32,698 nucleotides of DNA, taken from contig DNNO01000025.1 in the NCBI GenBank assembly GCA_003497625.1, positions 1-32,698 of the forward strand, in the 5' to 3' direction. A program made the position numbers and the translations under genes. This DNA is from Flavobacterium sp. (lineage in GTDB: Bacteria > Bacteroidota > Bacteroidia > Flavobacteriales > Flavobacteriaceae). The notes beneath the pieces were generated by a model. That model saw only the letters and a list, made by a program, of their open reading frames with translations, did not search any database and was not told the origin of the DNA. Below are positions 16,710 through 24,489 of this stretch, in pieces; the stretch's first letter is position 1; each line of letters starts with the position of its first letter.

Positions 16710-17423
16710 ATGAAACGCATTATCACATCAATAGTTTTGCTAACCGCACTTATCAGTTGCAAGCAAGAGAAGGAAACACCAAAAGTAATTTACGAAGATG
16801 GTAAATCTAAAGTGGGAACTACTGCTAAAGATACCGCGTCTTTTAAAGTTGCCGATTTGCCTATTTTGATGGAAGGAACGCAATATTTGATTCATCCAGT
16901 GGGAGATATTCGTGTGTATGATACCGATAGTAAAGCTTACGGAAGTAGTAAAACAAACCAAGTGAGTTATGCGATTTCAAATTATAATCGATTTGAAATT
17001 ACAGGATATTTTGATAATTTGAATTTTCAACACATTGATTCTACGAATGTAAAACCTTTAACCGATAAAAAAATCCAAATTCAAACCGCTACTTTTTTAG
17101 ACGGAATTGCTTCAAAAACCAAGAAGCAGATTATTGCTTATACATTAGTTGATGCTGATACTAATAAAGACGGAAAAATCAATCAAAACGACATTAAATC
17201 ATTGTATTTGAGTACGGCAAGTGGTGAAAATTTCACAAAACTTTCAGAAGAATTTCAAGAATTAATCGATTGGAATATCATCGAAGCTCAAAATCGTTTA
17301 TACTTTAGATGTATCGAAGACATCAACAAAAACGGTGCTTTTGATAAAAATGATAAAGTACATTATCACTATGTAAACTTGTTAGCAAACGAGTGGAAAG
17401 TGGAAGTTTATAATCCGAATTAA
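16710..17423 (+). CDS. Lipoprotein with two EF-hand-like calcium loops
   Basis: 237 residues from the ATG at 16710. The frame is open from 16674, but that start would place a hydrophilic tail before the signal. The N-terminus is a lipoprotein signal with lipobox LISC (Cys17). Two canonical 12-residue EF-hand / dockerin-type loops are readable: Asp150, Asn152, Asp154, Gly155, Ile157, Asp161, and Asp204, Asn206, Asn208, Gly209, Phe211, Asp215. Calcium binding at the cell surface or in the periplasm is likely; the function is unknown and I do not recognise the family. It follows the TonB receptor but has its own -7 box. Confidence 0.8.
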   Translation: MKRIITSIVLLTALISCKQEKETPKVIYEDGKSKVGTTAKDTASFKVADLPILMEGTQYLIHPVGDIRVYDTDSKAYGSSKTNQVSYAISNYNRFEITGYFDNLNFQHIDSTNVKPLTDKKIQIQTATFLDGIASKTKKQIIAYTLVDADTNKDGKINQNDIKSLYLSTASGENFTKLSEEFQELIDWNIIEAQNRLYFRCIEDINKNGAFDKNDKVHYHYVNLLANEWKVEVYNPN

Positions 17424-17468
17424 GTAGATTGTTTCATATAGCTACACAATGTTGTTAATTCTTTAAAA

Positions 17469-17855
17469 ATGATAAAATCACTAATAGATCGTATTTTTAA
17501 TTTTAAAACTAAAAATGAAATCATAGTAAAAGAATTGAAAAAAAATTCATCTTTTAAAACCAAAAATGAAATTGAAAGCAATCAGAAAGATTTTATGAAG
17601 GTATTTAGCATTGAAAAAGGTGAATTAAAACCAGTTAATTTACCTGATTTTGGAAATTTTAAAGGATTCTCCTTGTCAGAATGGAGAAAAAAAGATGGTG
17701 AAATTGTTAAAGTAGGTGACGTGATTTGTGTAGTAGAAAATGAAAATATTACAATGGAAATAGAGTCAATTTATTCTGGCAAATTAATAATCACATCCAA
17801 AATTAAACAGCAACTAAATGTGAATTCTGAATTATTTAAAGTGGAAGGAATATAG
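17469..17855 (+). CDS. Lipoyl/biotinyl-like domain protein lacking the modified lysine
   Basis: 128 residues with no signal peptide. Residues about 55-127 look like a flattened-barrel lipoyl/biotinyl domain: LSEWRKKDGEIVKVGDVICV, then ENENITMEIES, then SGKLIITSKIKQQLNVNSEL. In lipoyl domains the turn reads E-T-D-K-A; here it is E90-N-E-N93-I, with Asn (AAT, 17745-17747) at the lysine position, so lipoylation is not expected. The N-terminal 45 residues are basic and contain FKTKNEI twice (12-18 and 29-35), a 17-residue-period duplication. It stands alone, with no dehydrogenase-complex or carboxylase genes nearby. It could be a degenerate or purely structural hybrid-motif domain. Confidence 0.65.
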   Translation: MIKSLIDRIFNFKTKNEIIVKELKKNSSFKTKNEIESNQKDFMKVFSIEKGELKPVNLPDFGNFKGFSLSEWRKKDGEIVKVGDVICVVENENITMEIESIYSGKLIITSKIKQQLNVNSELFKVEGI

Positions 17856-17879
17856 AACAAATATTTTTCTGGTTAATAT

Positions 17880-17913
17880 TGCGAACTTTGCGATAATCTT
17901 TGCTTCTTTACGT
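17880..17913. repeat. CTTTGCG-type intergenic repeat
   Basis: The stretch contains GCGAACTTTGCG, AATCTTTGC and CTTTACG, variants of a short CTTTGCG unit. Its reverse complement (CGCAAAG units) resembles the CACAAAG-type repeat on the other side of the DUF2971 gene, so the gene is flanked by related repeats in opposite orientation. Confidence 0.5.
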
Positions 17914-17923
17914 TTATAAAAAT

Positions 17924-18625
17924 CTAAATCAAAATATCACTTTCTAAATCCGATTTTTCAATTTCGAAATCAAATCCTAGTTTAGAAACCAATTCAATTA
18001 CCAAATTTTTATACCAGTTTTCACTTTTTGGGTGAATGTAGATTTTTTCGATTAACTGATTTAAATTAACATCGACTTTTAATCCGTTGTCGATTTTCAT
18101 TCCGCTGTTGGTAACGTCAGAAATAATGCGAATTTCTCTTTCGTATTGAAAACTTTTACGTTTAAACAAGAATGGGAAAAACGTATCATCAAACGGAATA
18201 AACTCTTTTTTGTAATCGATATAATTTACGGCTCCAATGTATTGCTCCGTTTTTTTCTCAGGAAGTAAGGCTTCTTTTAGTCTGCCAATAGTAGTTTGAA
18301 TAGCTAAACCTTCTGTATTTTGAGTGAAAATCTGCCACATAGCAAACGATTCGTATTCGTTAATGTGCCAACTACTAATCACAACTTTTTCACGATGTGA
18401 TTTATAATTGTCTAAAAATTTTGGATTATTAGCAGCAATTTTCTTGATTTCTTCAAAAGTAGGTTCCGAAAATGTGCCTTCATATTGGTCTTCAAACTTA
18501 TCAGAACGCGACATAAATAACTGACGCGACAACAACATGTCTAAAAATTTAGACAAGTCCAAATATTTCCAAACAATGGTGTCATTGTCATCGGGTAACG
18601 TGATATTTGAGCTGTTTATGTACAT
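17924..18625 (-). CDS. DUF2971 domain-containing protein
   Basis: 233 residues, soluble. The order of segments fits DUF2971: an N-terminal WKYLDLSKFLDMLLSRQLFM followed by SRSDKFEDQYEG, a central SSWHINEYESFAMWQIF, then EGLAIQTTIGRL, and FLFKRKSFQYEREIRI with a conserved Lys-x5-Glu-x-Glu-like pattern. Function of the family is unknown; members are patchily distributed and often carried in accessory regions. This one is solitary, with its own promoter, and is enclosed by short intergenic repeats on both sides. Base composition is not obviously different from its neighbours. Confidence 0.78.
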   Translation of the reverse strand: MYINSSNITLPDDNDTIVWKYLDLSKFLDMLLSRQLFMSRSDKFEDQYEGTFSEPTFEEIKKIAANNPKFLDNYKSHREKVVISSWHINEYESFAMWQIFTQNTEGLAIQTTIGRLKEALLPEKKTEQYIGAVNYIDYKKEFIPFDDTFFPFLFKRKSFQYEREIRIISDVTNSGMKIDNGLKVDVNLNQLIEKIYIHPKSENWYKNLVIELVSKLGFDFEIEKSDLESDILI

Positions 18626-18641
18626 TTTTCAGATTCAGTTA

Positions 18642-18669
18642 CAAATTTAAAGTCAAAATTGTTACACAA
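18642..18669 (-). promoter_or_regulatory. Promoter of the DUF2971 gene
   Basis: On the minus strand, TTG (18669-18667), 17 bases, then TAAATTTG (18649-18642). The TTG half lies inside the CACAAAG repeat, so the repeat supplies part of the promoter. Confidence 0.55.
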
Positions 18670-18745
18670 AGTTACACTAAGATAAGCACAAAGTCACACA
18701 AAGTGAAAAATCTTTAAGAATCAGCGTTTCGCTTTAGCGAATCAG
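18664..18745. repeat. CACAAAG repeat and CGTTTCGCTTTAGCGAA hairpin
   Basis: CACAAAGTTACAC and CACAAAGTCACAC are near-identical direct copies at about 18666-18699, with a further partial CACAAAGTG. They are followed by TTCGCT-tt-AGCGAA (18728-18741), a perfect small hairpin, and then ATCAGTGTCATCCGTGTGCT. The block sits between the DUF2971 gene and the 3' end of the ABC transporter gene and looks like dispersed intergenic repeat material. Confidence 0.55.
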
Positions 18746-18763
18746 TGTCATCCGTGTGCTAAT

Positions 18764-20611
18764 TTACTCGAAACTCTGCATCATCACTAACTTCGAATAC
18801 GTTCCGTTTAAAGCTAATAATTCATCGTGAGTTCCTTGTTCAACGATTTCACCTTTGTGCATCACCACAATTTTATCCGCTTTTTGAATAGTTGAAAGTC
18901 GGTGTGCAATCACAATTGAAGTTCGGTTTTGCATCATGTTTTCTAACGCCACTTGAACGAACTTTTCACTTTCGGTATCTAAAGCTGAAGTCGCTTCATC
19001 TAAAATCATAATCGGTGGATTTTTCAAAACAGCTCTCGCAATCGATAAACGTTGTTTTTGTCCGCCAGAGAGTTTTCCACCAGCATCACCAATATTGGTT
19101 TCTATTCCTTTAGGTAAATCTGAAACGAATTCGTAAGCATTAGCTACTTTTAAAGCCGCAATGATTTCTTCATCAGTTGCGTCTTCTTTTCCTAAACGAA
19201 TATTGTTTTTAATAGTGTCATTAAATAAAATCGAATCCTGAGTAACTAATCCCATCAAATCACGAAGCGATTCTAACGTCATATCCTTGATGTCGATTCC
19301 ATCGATTTTTACGGTTCCTTCTTGCACATCATAAAAACGTGTCAACAAATTCGCAATCGTACTTTTTCCAGAACCTGATTGCCCAACTAAAGCTACTGTT
19401 TTTCCTTTCGGAATTTCCAAAGTGAAGTTTTTCAACACATTTTCATCAGCATATCTAAAATTGATGTTTTCAATACTAATTTTTTCGTTGAAAGATTCTT
19501 TTATAATTGCATTTGGTTTGTTGGTAATTGTATTTTCAACTTCTAAAATTTCGAATACGCGTTCGGCTGCCGCTAAACCACTTTTTACTTGATATGAAGC
19601 TTTTGAAATTGCTTTAGCTGGAGTTAGGATATTATAAGCTAATCCCATGTAGGCTAAGAATTTTGAACCTTCAAGAATAGGTTCGCCATTGGCTAATTTA
19701 TCTACTAACACCATGTTTCCTCCGTACCAAAGTAAAATTGCAATTACGACAATTCCCATGAATTCACTCATTGGAGAAGCTAAATTATTTTTACGTTCAA
19801 TACTAATGGAAAGTTTTAATAATCTATTGATTGAATCATTAAATTTTGAAATAATATTTTTTTCAGCATTATAACTTTTCACCACTTTTAATCCGCCTAA
19901 ACTTTCTTCTACAACCGAAATTAAAAAGCCATTTTCTTGTTGCGCTCTACCTGATTTAGATTTTAAACTTTTTCCGATTTTTGAAATTACAAATCCTGAA
20001 ATTGGAATAAAAATAAAGACAAAAAGAGTAAGTTTAAAGCTAATTGAGATCATAGCTCCAATGGTAAAAATAATGGTCATTGGTTCTTTTACTACTAATT
20101 CTAAAATAGAGAAGAAAGAATTTTTAACCTCATTTATATCGCCTAACATTCTTGCCATAACATCACCTTTTCTCTTTTCGGAATAATACGAAATAGGAAG
20201 TTGGATGATTTTATCAAACATGTTTTTTCTCAAATCTTTTAAGACACCATTTTTTACTATCGTTAAATAGTTTAGTCCAAGATAATTAAAAATATTTTTT
20301 AATAAAAATGTTGAAATTACTATACAAACTACTAATAATAGTGCGTATTGAGCTCCGTTTTCTTCCGTCAACTTGGTAATGTAATAATAAAGATAATCTT
20401 TACCATATGAAGTGATATCCCAAATATCTGTATAAACTGGTTCTTCAACGATTTTTTCAGCATCTTTAAACAATACATCCAACATTGGAATTAATGAAAT
20501 GAAAGATAAAGTACTGAAAAGAGCATACAAAATGTTAAAAATAATGTTGAGTATAACATTACTTTTATACGGTTTTAAATATGGGATTATCTTTTTAAAA
20601 TTTTCGTCCAT
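18764..20611 (-). CDS. ABC transporter, fused permease and ATPase (MsbA-like)
   Basis: 615 residues. An N-terminal transmembrane domain (about residues 15-335, six helices, with a loop of roughly 40 residues after the first helix) is fused to a nucleotide-binding domain: Walker A GQSGSGKST (410-418), Q-loop Gln458 in GLVTQDS, signature LSGGQ (514-518), Walker B IMILDEA (534-540) and the H-loop VIAHRL. This is the MsbA/lipid-flippase type of homodimeric exporter, plausible for lipid A or another lipid-linked glycan, although multidrug efflux cannot be excluded. Its ATG directly abuts the stop codon of the phospho-sugar mutase gene (no spacing), so translation is probably coupled. Confidence 0.9.
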   Translation of the reverse strand: MDENFKKIIPYLKPYKSNVILNIIFNILYALFSTLSFISLIPMLDVLFKDAEKIVEEPVYTDIWDITSYGKDYLYYYITKLTEENGAQYALLLVVCIVISTFLLKNIFNYLGLNYLTIVKNGVLKDLRKNMFDKIIQLPISYYSEKRKGDVMARMLGDINEVKNSFFSILELVVKEPMTIIFTIGAMISISFKLTLFVFIFIPISGFVISKIGKSLKSKSGRAQQENGFLISVVEESLGGLKVVKSYNAEKNIISKFNDSINRLLKLSISIERKNNLASPMSEFMGIVVIAILLWYGGNMVLVDKLANGEPILEGSKFLAYMGLAYNILTPAKAISKASYQVKSGLAAAERVFEILEVENTITNKPNAIIKESFNEKISIENINFRYADENVLKNFTLEIPKGKTVALVGQSGSGKSTIANLLTRFYDVQEGTVKIDGIDIKDMTLESLRDLMGLVTQDSILFNDTIKNNIRLGKEDATDEEIIAALKVANAYEFVSDLPKGIETNIGDAGGKLSGGQKQRLSIARAVLKNPPIMILDEATSALDTESEKFVQVALENMMQNRTSIVIAHRLSTIQKADKIVVMHKGEIVEQGTHDELLALNGTYSKLVMMQSFE

Positions 20612-22339
20612 TTAGTTTAGTTTCATTGCCGAAATGATTGCAGCAATTTTGTTATCTAATTCTTTTTCTACTGATTCAGCGTTTTCAATCGTATCTAAAA
20701 CTCCATTTACGCTGAAATAGAATTTAATTTTAGGTTCGGTTCCGCTTGGTCTTGCACAGATTTTACTTCCGTCTTCCAAATAGTAAATTAATACGTTTGA
20801 TTTAGGAATATTGATTTCAAATTCTTCGTTATTCATAAAATCTTTTCCTTTTGAAGCTTGATAATCTTCGATGCAAATAACTCGTTGGCCGTTGATTTCT
20901 TTCAGCGGGTTTTCGCGTAAATCAATCATCATTTGTTTGATTTCGTTAGCGCCTTCAATTCCTTTTTTGGTTATAGAAATTAAAGATTCTTTGTAAAATC
21001 CGAAATCAATATATAAATTCAATAATTCTTGATACAATGAGCTTCCTGAAGCTTTTGCTTGAGCTGCAATTTCACTTACCAATAAGATAGCCGCAACCGC
21101 ATCTTTATCACGAACGGCATCGCCCACCATAAATCCAAAACTTTCTTCACCGCCACCTACAAACTTTTGATTTGGGAAATCTTTAATGAATTTTGCAATC
21201 CATTTGAAACCTGTTAATCCCACTTTGCATTCTACATCATAAGCTGCTGCTAATTCCAACATCATTGGAGTAGAAACAATAGTTGAACCAATGAATTCAT
21301 TTCCTTTAAATTTATCAGCGCGTTTCCATTGTTCTAATAAGAAAGCCGTCATGATAACCATGGTTTGGTTTCCATTCAATAATTTGATTTTTCCATCTAA
21401 ATCACGAACAGCAACACCTAAACGGTCAGAATCTGGATCAGTTCCTACAACCATGTCCGCGCCAATTTTCTCAGCCAAAGCAATTGCCATCGACAATGCT
21501 TCTGGTTCTTCTGGATTTGGAGAAACTACGGTTGGGAAATCACCATTTGGTTCCGCTTGTTCTGGAACAATATTTACATCGGTATAACCTGCTTTTGCCA
21601 ACACGTTTGGAATAGCTTTAATTGAAGTTCCGTGTAACGAAGTATAAACGATTTTTAAATTCGCTTTAGCTTCTGTTGGTGTGTTAAAACTTGCATTTTC
21701 AACAGTTGATTTTGCGAAAGCTTCGTCTACTTCAGTATCTATATATTCAATCAAATTGTTGTTCGCTTCGAATTTAATATCGCTGTATTTTAAATCTTCA
21801 ATTACTTTGATAATTTCAACATCTTGAGGTGGAACCAATTGTCCGCCATCTTGCCAATATACTTTGTATCCGTTGTATTCTGGTGGATTATGAGAAGCTG
21901 TTAAAACAATTCCTGCATGACAATTCAAATAACGAACAGCAAATGATAATTCAGGTGTTGGGCGCATATCCGAAAACAAATACACTTTAATTCCGTTTGC
22001 AGAAAAAACATCAGCTACTACTTTAGCCAATGTATTACTGTTATGACGGCAATCGTAAGCAATGGCTACTTTTAATTGCTCGTTTGGAAACGATTTGTGT
22101 AAATAATCAGATAAACCTTGTGTGTTTTTACCTAATGTATATTTGTTGATACGATTGGTTCCAACCCCCATAACACCGCGCATTCCACCCGTTCCAAACT
22201 CTAAGTTTTTATAGAAACTTTCTTCTAACTCTTTTGGAGCCGAAGTCATCATTTCTTTTATTGCGTCTTGAGTTGCTTCGTCAAATGTTGGGGTTAACCA
22301 CTCGTTTACTTTGTTTAAAATACTTTGTTCGATATGCAT
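20612..22339 (-). CDS. Phospho-sugar mutase (phosphoglucomutase/phosphomannomutase)
   Basis: 575 residues from the ATG at 22339. A TTG-initiated extension to 22363 would overlap the ORF6N gene and is less likely. All four signature loops of the alpha-D-phosphohexomutase family are present: catalytic TASHNP with Ser149 (147-152), metal-binding DPDSDR (301-306), sugar-recognition GGGEES (395-400) and phosphate-binding RPSGTEPK near the C-terminus. The length fits the PgcA/PGM2 branch, which interconverts glucose 1- and 6-phosphate (or the mannose forms) for nucleotide-sugar synthesis. It begins four bases after ORF6N and runs directly into the exporter gene. Confidence 0.93.
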   Translation of the reverse strand: MHIEQSILNKVNEWLTPTFDEATQDAIKEMMTSAPKELEESFYKNLEFGTGGMRGVMGVGTNRINKYTLGKNTQGLSDYLHKSFPNEQLKVAIAYDCRHNSNTLAKVVADVFSANGIKVYLFSDMRPTPELSFAVRYLNCHAGIVLTASHNPPEYNGYKVYWQDGGQLVPPQDVEIIKVIEDLKYSDIKFEANNNLIEYIDTEVDEAFAKSTVENASFNTPTEAKANLKIVYTSLHGTSIKAIPNVLAKAGYTDVNIVPEQAEPNGDFPTVVSPNPEEPEALSMAIALAEKIGADMVVGTDPDSDRLGVAVRDLDGKIKLLNGNQTMVIMTAFLLEQWKRADKFKGNEFIGSTIVSTPMMLELAAAYDVECKVGLTGFKWIAKFIKDFPNQKFVGGGEESFGFMVGDAVRDKDAVAAILLVSEIAAQAKASGSSLYQELLNLYIDFGFYKESLISITKKGIEGANEIKQMMIDLRENPLKEINGQRVICIEDYQASKGKDFMNNEEFEINIPKSNVLIYYLEDGSKICARPSGTEPKIKFYFSVNGVLDTIENAESVEKELDNKIAAIISAMKLN

Positions 22340-22343
22340 ATTC

Positions 22344-22841
22344 TTATTTCTTTTTGAAGCCAATTTTGCTTCTTTCTTTTTGTTCTATATTTTTCTGATT
22401 GGTATCCATCAGATAATTTAATGCTTTGTAGATTTCTGGAAATTGTTGTTCAATTTCTGAAACTCTATTTGTGATTTCTTCCAATGATAAAATGGAATTT
22501 CTCAGCACTACAAAAGTTCTCATAATTGCAATATTTACTTCAATTGCTTTCTTTGAATTTAATACAGAAGACAACATTGCAACACCTTGTTCTGTAAAAG
22601 CAAAAGGCATATATCTTGTTCCTCCGTAACTTGAGGTCACAATTTGTGACCTCAAGTTGTCAAATTCTTCTATTGTAAGTTCAAACATAAAATCTACAGG
22701 GAATCTTTCAATATTTCTTCTGACTGCTTGTTTTAGAACTTTTGTTTCAATTTGATAAAGAAATGCTAAATCAAAATCTAACATTACTTTTTGGTTTCTA
22801 ATCACATGAATTTTGTTGTTGATAATCTCTAATTTTTGCAT
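22344..22841 (-). CDS. ORF6N domain-containing DNA-binding-like protein
   Basis: 165 residues. The ORF6N module covers about residues 8-95: VIRNQKVMLDFDLAFLYQIE, then LKQAVRRNIERFPVDFMFEL, NLRSQIVTSS and YMPFAFTEQGVAMLSSVL. ORF6N is a KilA-N-associated domain typical of phage antirepressor-like proteins and is also widespread as a single chromosomal gene in Bacteroidota. The C-terminus is a coiled coil ending in basic residues (KERSKIGFKKK). It is sandwiched between glycosyltransferase and sugar-mutase genes, four bases before the latter. A perfect 31-bp palindrome lies inside its coding sequence. Target and role unknown. Confidence 0.88.
   Translation of the reverse strand: MQKLEIINNKIHVIRNQKVMLDFDLAFLYQIETKVLKQAVRRNIERFPVDFMFELTIEEFDNLRSQIVTSSYGGTRYMPFAFTEQGVAMLSSVLNSKKAIEVNIAIMRTFVVLRNSILSLEEITNRVSEIEQQFPEIYKALNYLMDTNQKNIEQKERSKIGFKKK
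22628..22658. repeat. Perfect 31-bp palindrome inside the ORF6N gene
   Basis: AACTTGAGGTCACAA (22628-22642), one central T, then its exact complement TTGTGACCTCAAGTT (22644-22658). On the coding strand it encodes most of DNLRSQIVTSSY, using codons uncommon in this AT-rich genome (AGG for Arg, TTG for Leu, GTG, ACC). It could be an autoregulatory operator for the encoded protein or an mRNA hairpin. Confidence 0.9.
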
Positions 22842-22875
22842 GGCGTTTATAATAAATAGTTAATAATTTTGTTTT

Positions 22876-22905
22876 ACTCTCAACTCTGAACTCCTAACTC
22901 CTCAC
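22876..22905. repeat. GAGTTAGGAGTT-type repeat at the glycosyltransferase 3' end
   Basis: On the minus strand the sequence reads as GAG/GTT-rich near-repeats (GAGGAGTTAGGAGTTCAG then AGTTGAGAGT). It encodes the last residues of the glycosyltransferase (EELGVQS) and its stop codon. Confidence 0.45.
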
Positions 22906-23833
22906 TAATCTTATAACGTTCTTCGTTGTTTTTGGTTCTTAGGATAATTTCACCTAAAAATCCGGCTAGGAATAATTGGGTTCCAATTAACATTGCGGTT
23001 AACGACAAATAAAATTGCGGTCTTTCGGTGATTAATCTTCCTGAAGTGTTGATGAATAATTTGTCGATTCCTAAATAGAAAGCGAATAAAAATCCAATTA
23101 TAAACATGATAGAACCCAATAATCCAAAAAGGTGCATTGGTCGTTTCCCGAAAGTAGATAAAAACCAAATCGTAATTAAATCCAAGAAACCATTGATAAA
23201 ACGGCTCATTCCAAATTTAGAATTTCCGTATTTTCTAGCTTGATGAATTACGACTTTTTCACCAATTTTTCCAAATCCAGCATTTTTAGCTAAAACGGGA
23301 ATATAACGGTGCATTTCACCCGAAACTTCTATGTTTTTGATGACAATATTTTTGTAAGCTTTCAATCCGCAATTGAAATCGTTCAAATGAACCCCTGATG
23401 TTTTTCGAGCTGCCCAATTGAATAATTTAGATGGAATATTTTTCGCTACAACCGAATCGTAGCGTTTTTTCTTCCATCCTGAAATCAAATCATAATTATC
23501 TTCAGTTATTAAACGGAATAATTCTGGAATTTCATCTGGACTATCTTGTAAATCGGCATCCATGGTAATTATGACATCGCCTTGCGCTTTAGCAAAACCT
23601 GCGTGTAATGCTTGCGATTTTCCGTAATTTCTAAGAAAACGGATTCCTTTTACATTCGGATTTTCATTTGAAAGTTGTGAAATAACATTCCAAGAAGCGT
23701 CAGTGCTACCATCATCTATAAATAGGATTTCGTATGAATAGTTATGCGCTTGCATCACTTTCACAATCCAATTGTGTAACTCGGGTAACGATTCTTGTTC
23801 GTTTAATAATGGAATAACTATAGATAAATTCAT
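22880..23833 (-). CDS. Glycosyltransferase family 2, membrane-anchored
   Basis: 317 residues. A GT-A catalytic domain at the N-terminus begins MNLSIVIPLLNEQESLPELH, with nucleotide-binding DDGSTD (40-45) and metal-binding DAD (92-94) in TMDADLQDSP. Two membrane helices follow at about 235-255 and 277-297. This architecture is that of polyprenyl-phosphate glycosyltransferases (dolichyl-phosphate mannose synthase, GtrB, ArnC-like), which load a sugar onto a lipid carrier at the inner membrane. The last residues EELGVQS lie in a repeat-like sequence. It starts four bases after DUF4199 and is 38 bases from ORF6N. Confidence 0.9.
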   Translation of the reverse strand: MNLSIVIPLLNEQESLPELHNWIVKVMQAHNYSYEILFIDDGSTDASWNVISQLSNENPNVKGIRFLRNYGKSQALHAGFAKAQGDVIITMDADLQDSPDEIPELFRLITEDNYDLISGWKKKRYDSVVAKNIPSKLFNWAARKTSGVHLNDFNCGLKAYKNIVIKNIEVSGEMHRYIPVLAKNAGFGKIGEKVVIHQARKYGNSKFGMSRFINGFLDLITIWFLSTFGKRPMHLFGLLGSIMFIIGFLFAFYLGIDKLFINTSGRLITERPQFYLSLTAMLIGTQLFLAGFLGEIILRTKNNEERYKISEELGVQS

Positions 23834-23837
23834 TTAT

Positions 23838-24365
23838 TTAGAATACAGGTTTGTCTTTTTTGAAGATTGCAGCTAAAATAGCTCCAAAAATAGCTGAACC
23901 AACAATGCTCCAGATGCTTCCTTTTAATTGTTCCATCGGAGAAAATTGATTAAAGTCTTTCATTTTGTCAACAGTTTCTTTGATAGCAGATGTTGGAGTT
24001 CCAAATTTTTCTAACATTTGAACAGTTGATTCAAGTGTAAGTTCTTTTAATCGGATAGCTGCTTCAGGGTCGATAACATTGAACAATAAAATATTATAAA
24101 TAACAGAAATTACAATACCGATAAGAGCTGAAATAAAATAGACAGTAAAACCTTCTTTAAAGCTCATATAACCGCCTAAATCTTTTTTAGTTTTAACTAA
24201 TAAAACACAACCAATAATAATATAGACAACCAAAATAGAAATGCCTAACCACCATTTAGTCATTAAAGCTAAATCAACAATGTAAATTGATGTAGTAATC
24301 AATACACTTAATACTCCGGTAATAATTCCAAAGTTAATTCCGTTCTTTTTAATAATTTCGTTCAT
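23838..24365 (-). CDS. DUF4199 domain-containing membrane protein
   Basis: 175 residues with four hydrophobic segments: about 12-31, 38-57, 74-96 and 149-167. GGYMSFKEGFTVYFISALIG after helix two is characteristic of DUF4199. The soluble loop between helices three and four (about 98-148) is charged and helical. The family is restricted to Bacteroidota and is often found directly before a glycosyltransferase of this type, as here (four-base gap), which suggests an envelope role; molecular function unknown. A -7 box lies 25 bases upstream. Confidence 0.85.
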   Translation of the reverse strand: MNEIIKKNGINFGIITGVLSVLITTSIYIVDLALMTKWWLGISILVVYIIIGCVLLVKTKKDLGGYMSFKEGFTVYFISALIGIVISVIYNILLFNVIDPEAAIRLKELTLESTVQMLEKFGTPTSAIKETVDKMKDFNQFSPMEQLKGSIWSIVGSAIFGAILAAIFKKDKPVF

Positions 24366-24390
24366 AGTTTGTTTTGGTTTAATTAATTTA

Positions 24391-24398
24391 CAAATATA
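24391..24398 (-). promoter_or_regulatory. -7 box of the DUF4199-glycosyltransferase run
   Basis: TATATTTG on the minus strand matches TAnnTTTG, 25 bases before the ATG. No TTG is visible at the expected distance. Confidence 0.55.
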
Positions 24399-24453
24399 AG
24401 AATTCTAATCGTTCTATATGAGTGATAAAAAATAAAAAAAAGTTACATAAAGA

Positions 24454-24483
24454 TTGTTAGATTAAAAAATAAATGTAATTTTG
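24454..24483 (+). promoter_or_regulatory. Promoter of the bL31 gene
   Basis: TTG (24454-24456), 19 bases, TAATTTTG (24476-24483): consensus arrangement. The -7 box is followed directly by CACTC, as at four other promoters in this window. Confidence 0.8.
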
Positions 24484-24489
24484 CACTCT

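Noticed and set aside
22340-22363. TTG start of the phospho-sugar mutase
   Set aside because: It would overlap the ORF6N coding region; the ATG at 22339 gives the usual N-terminus.
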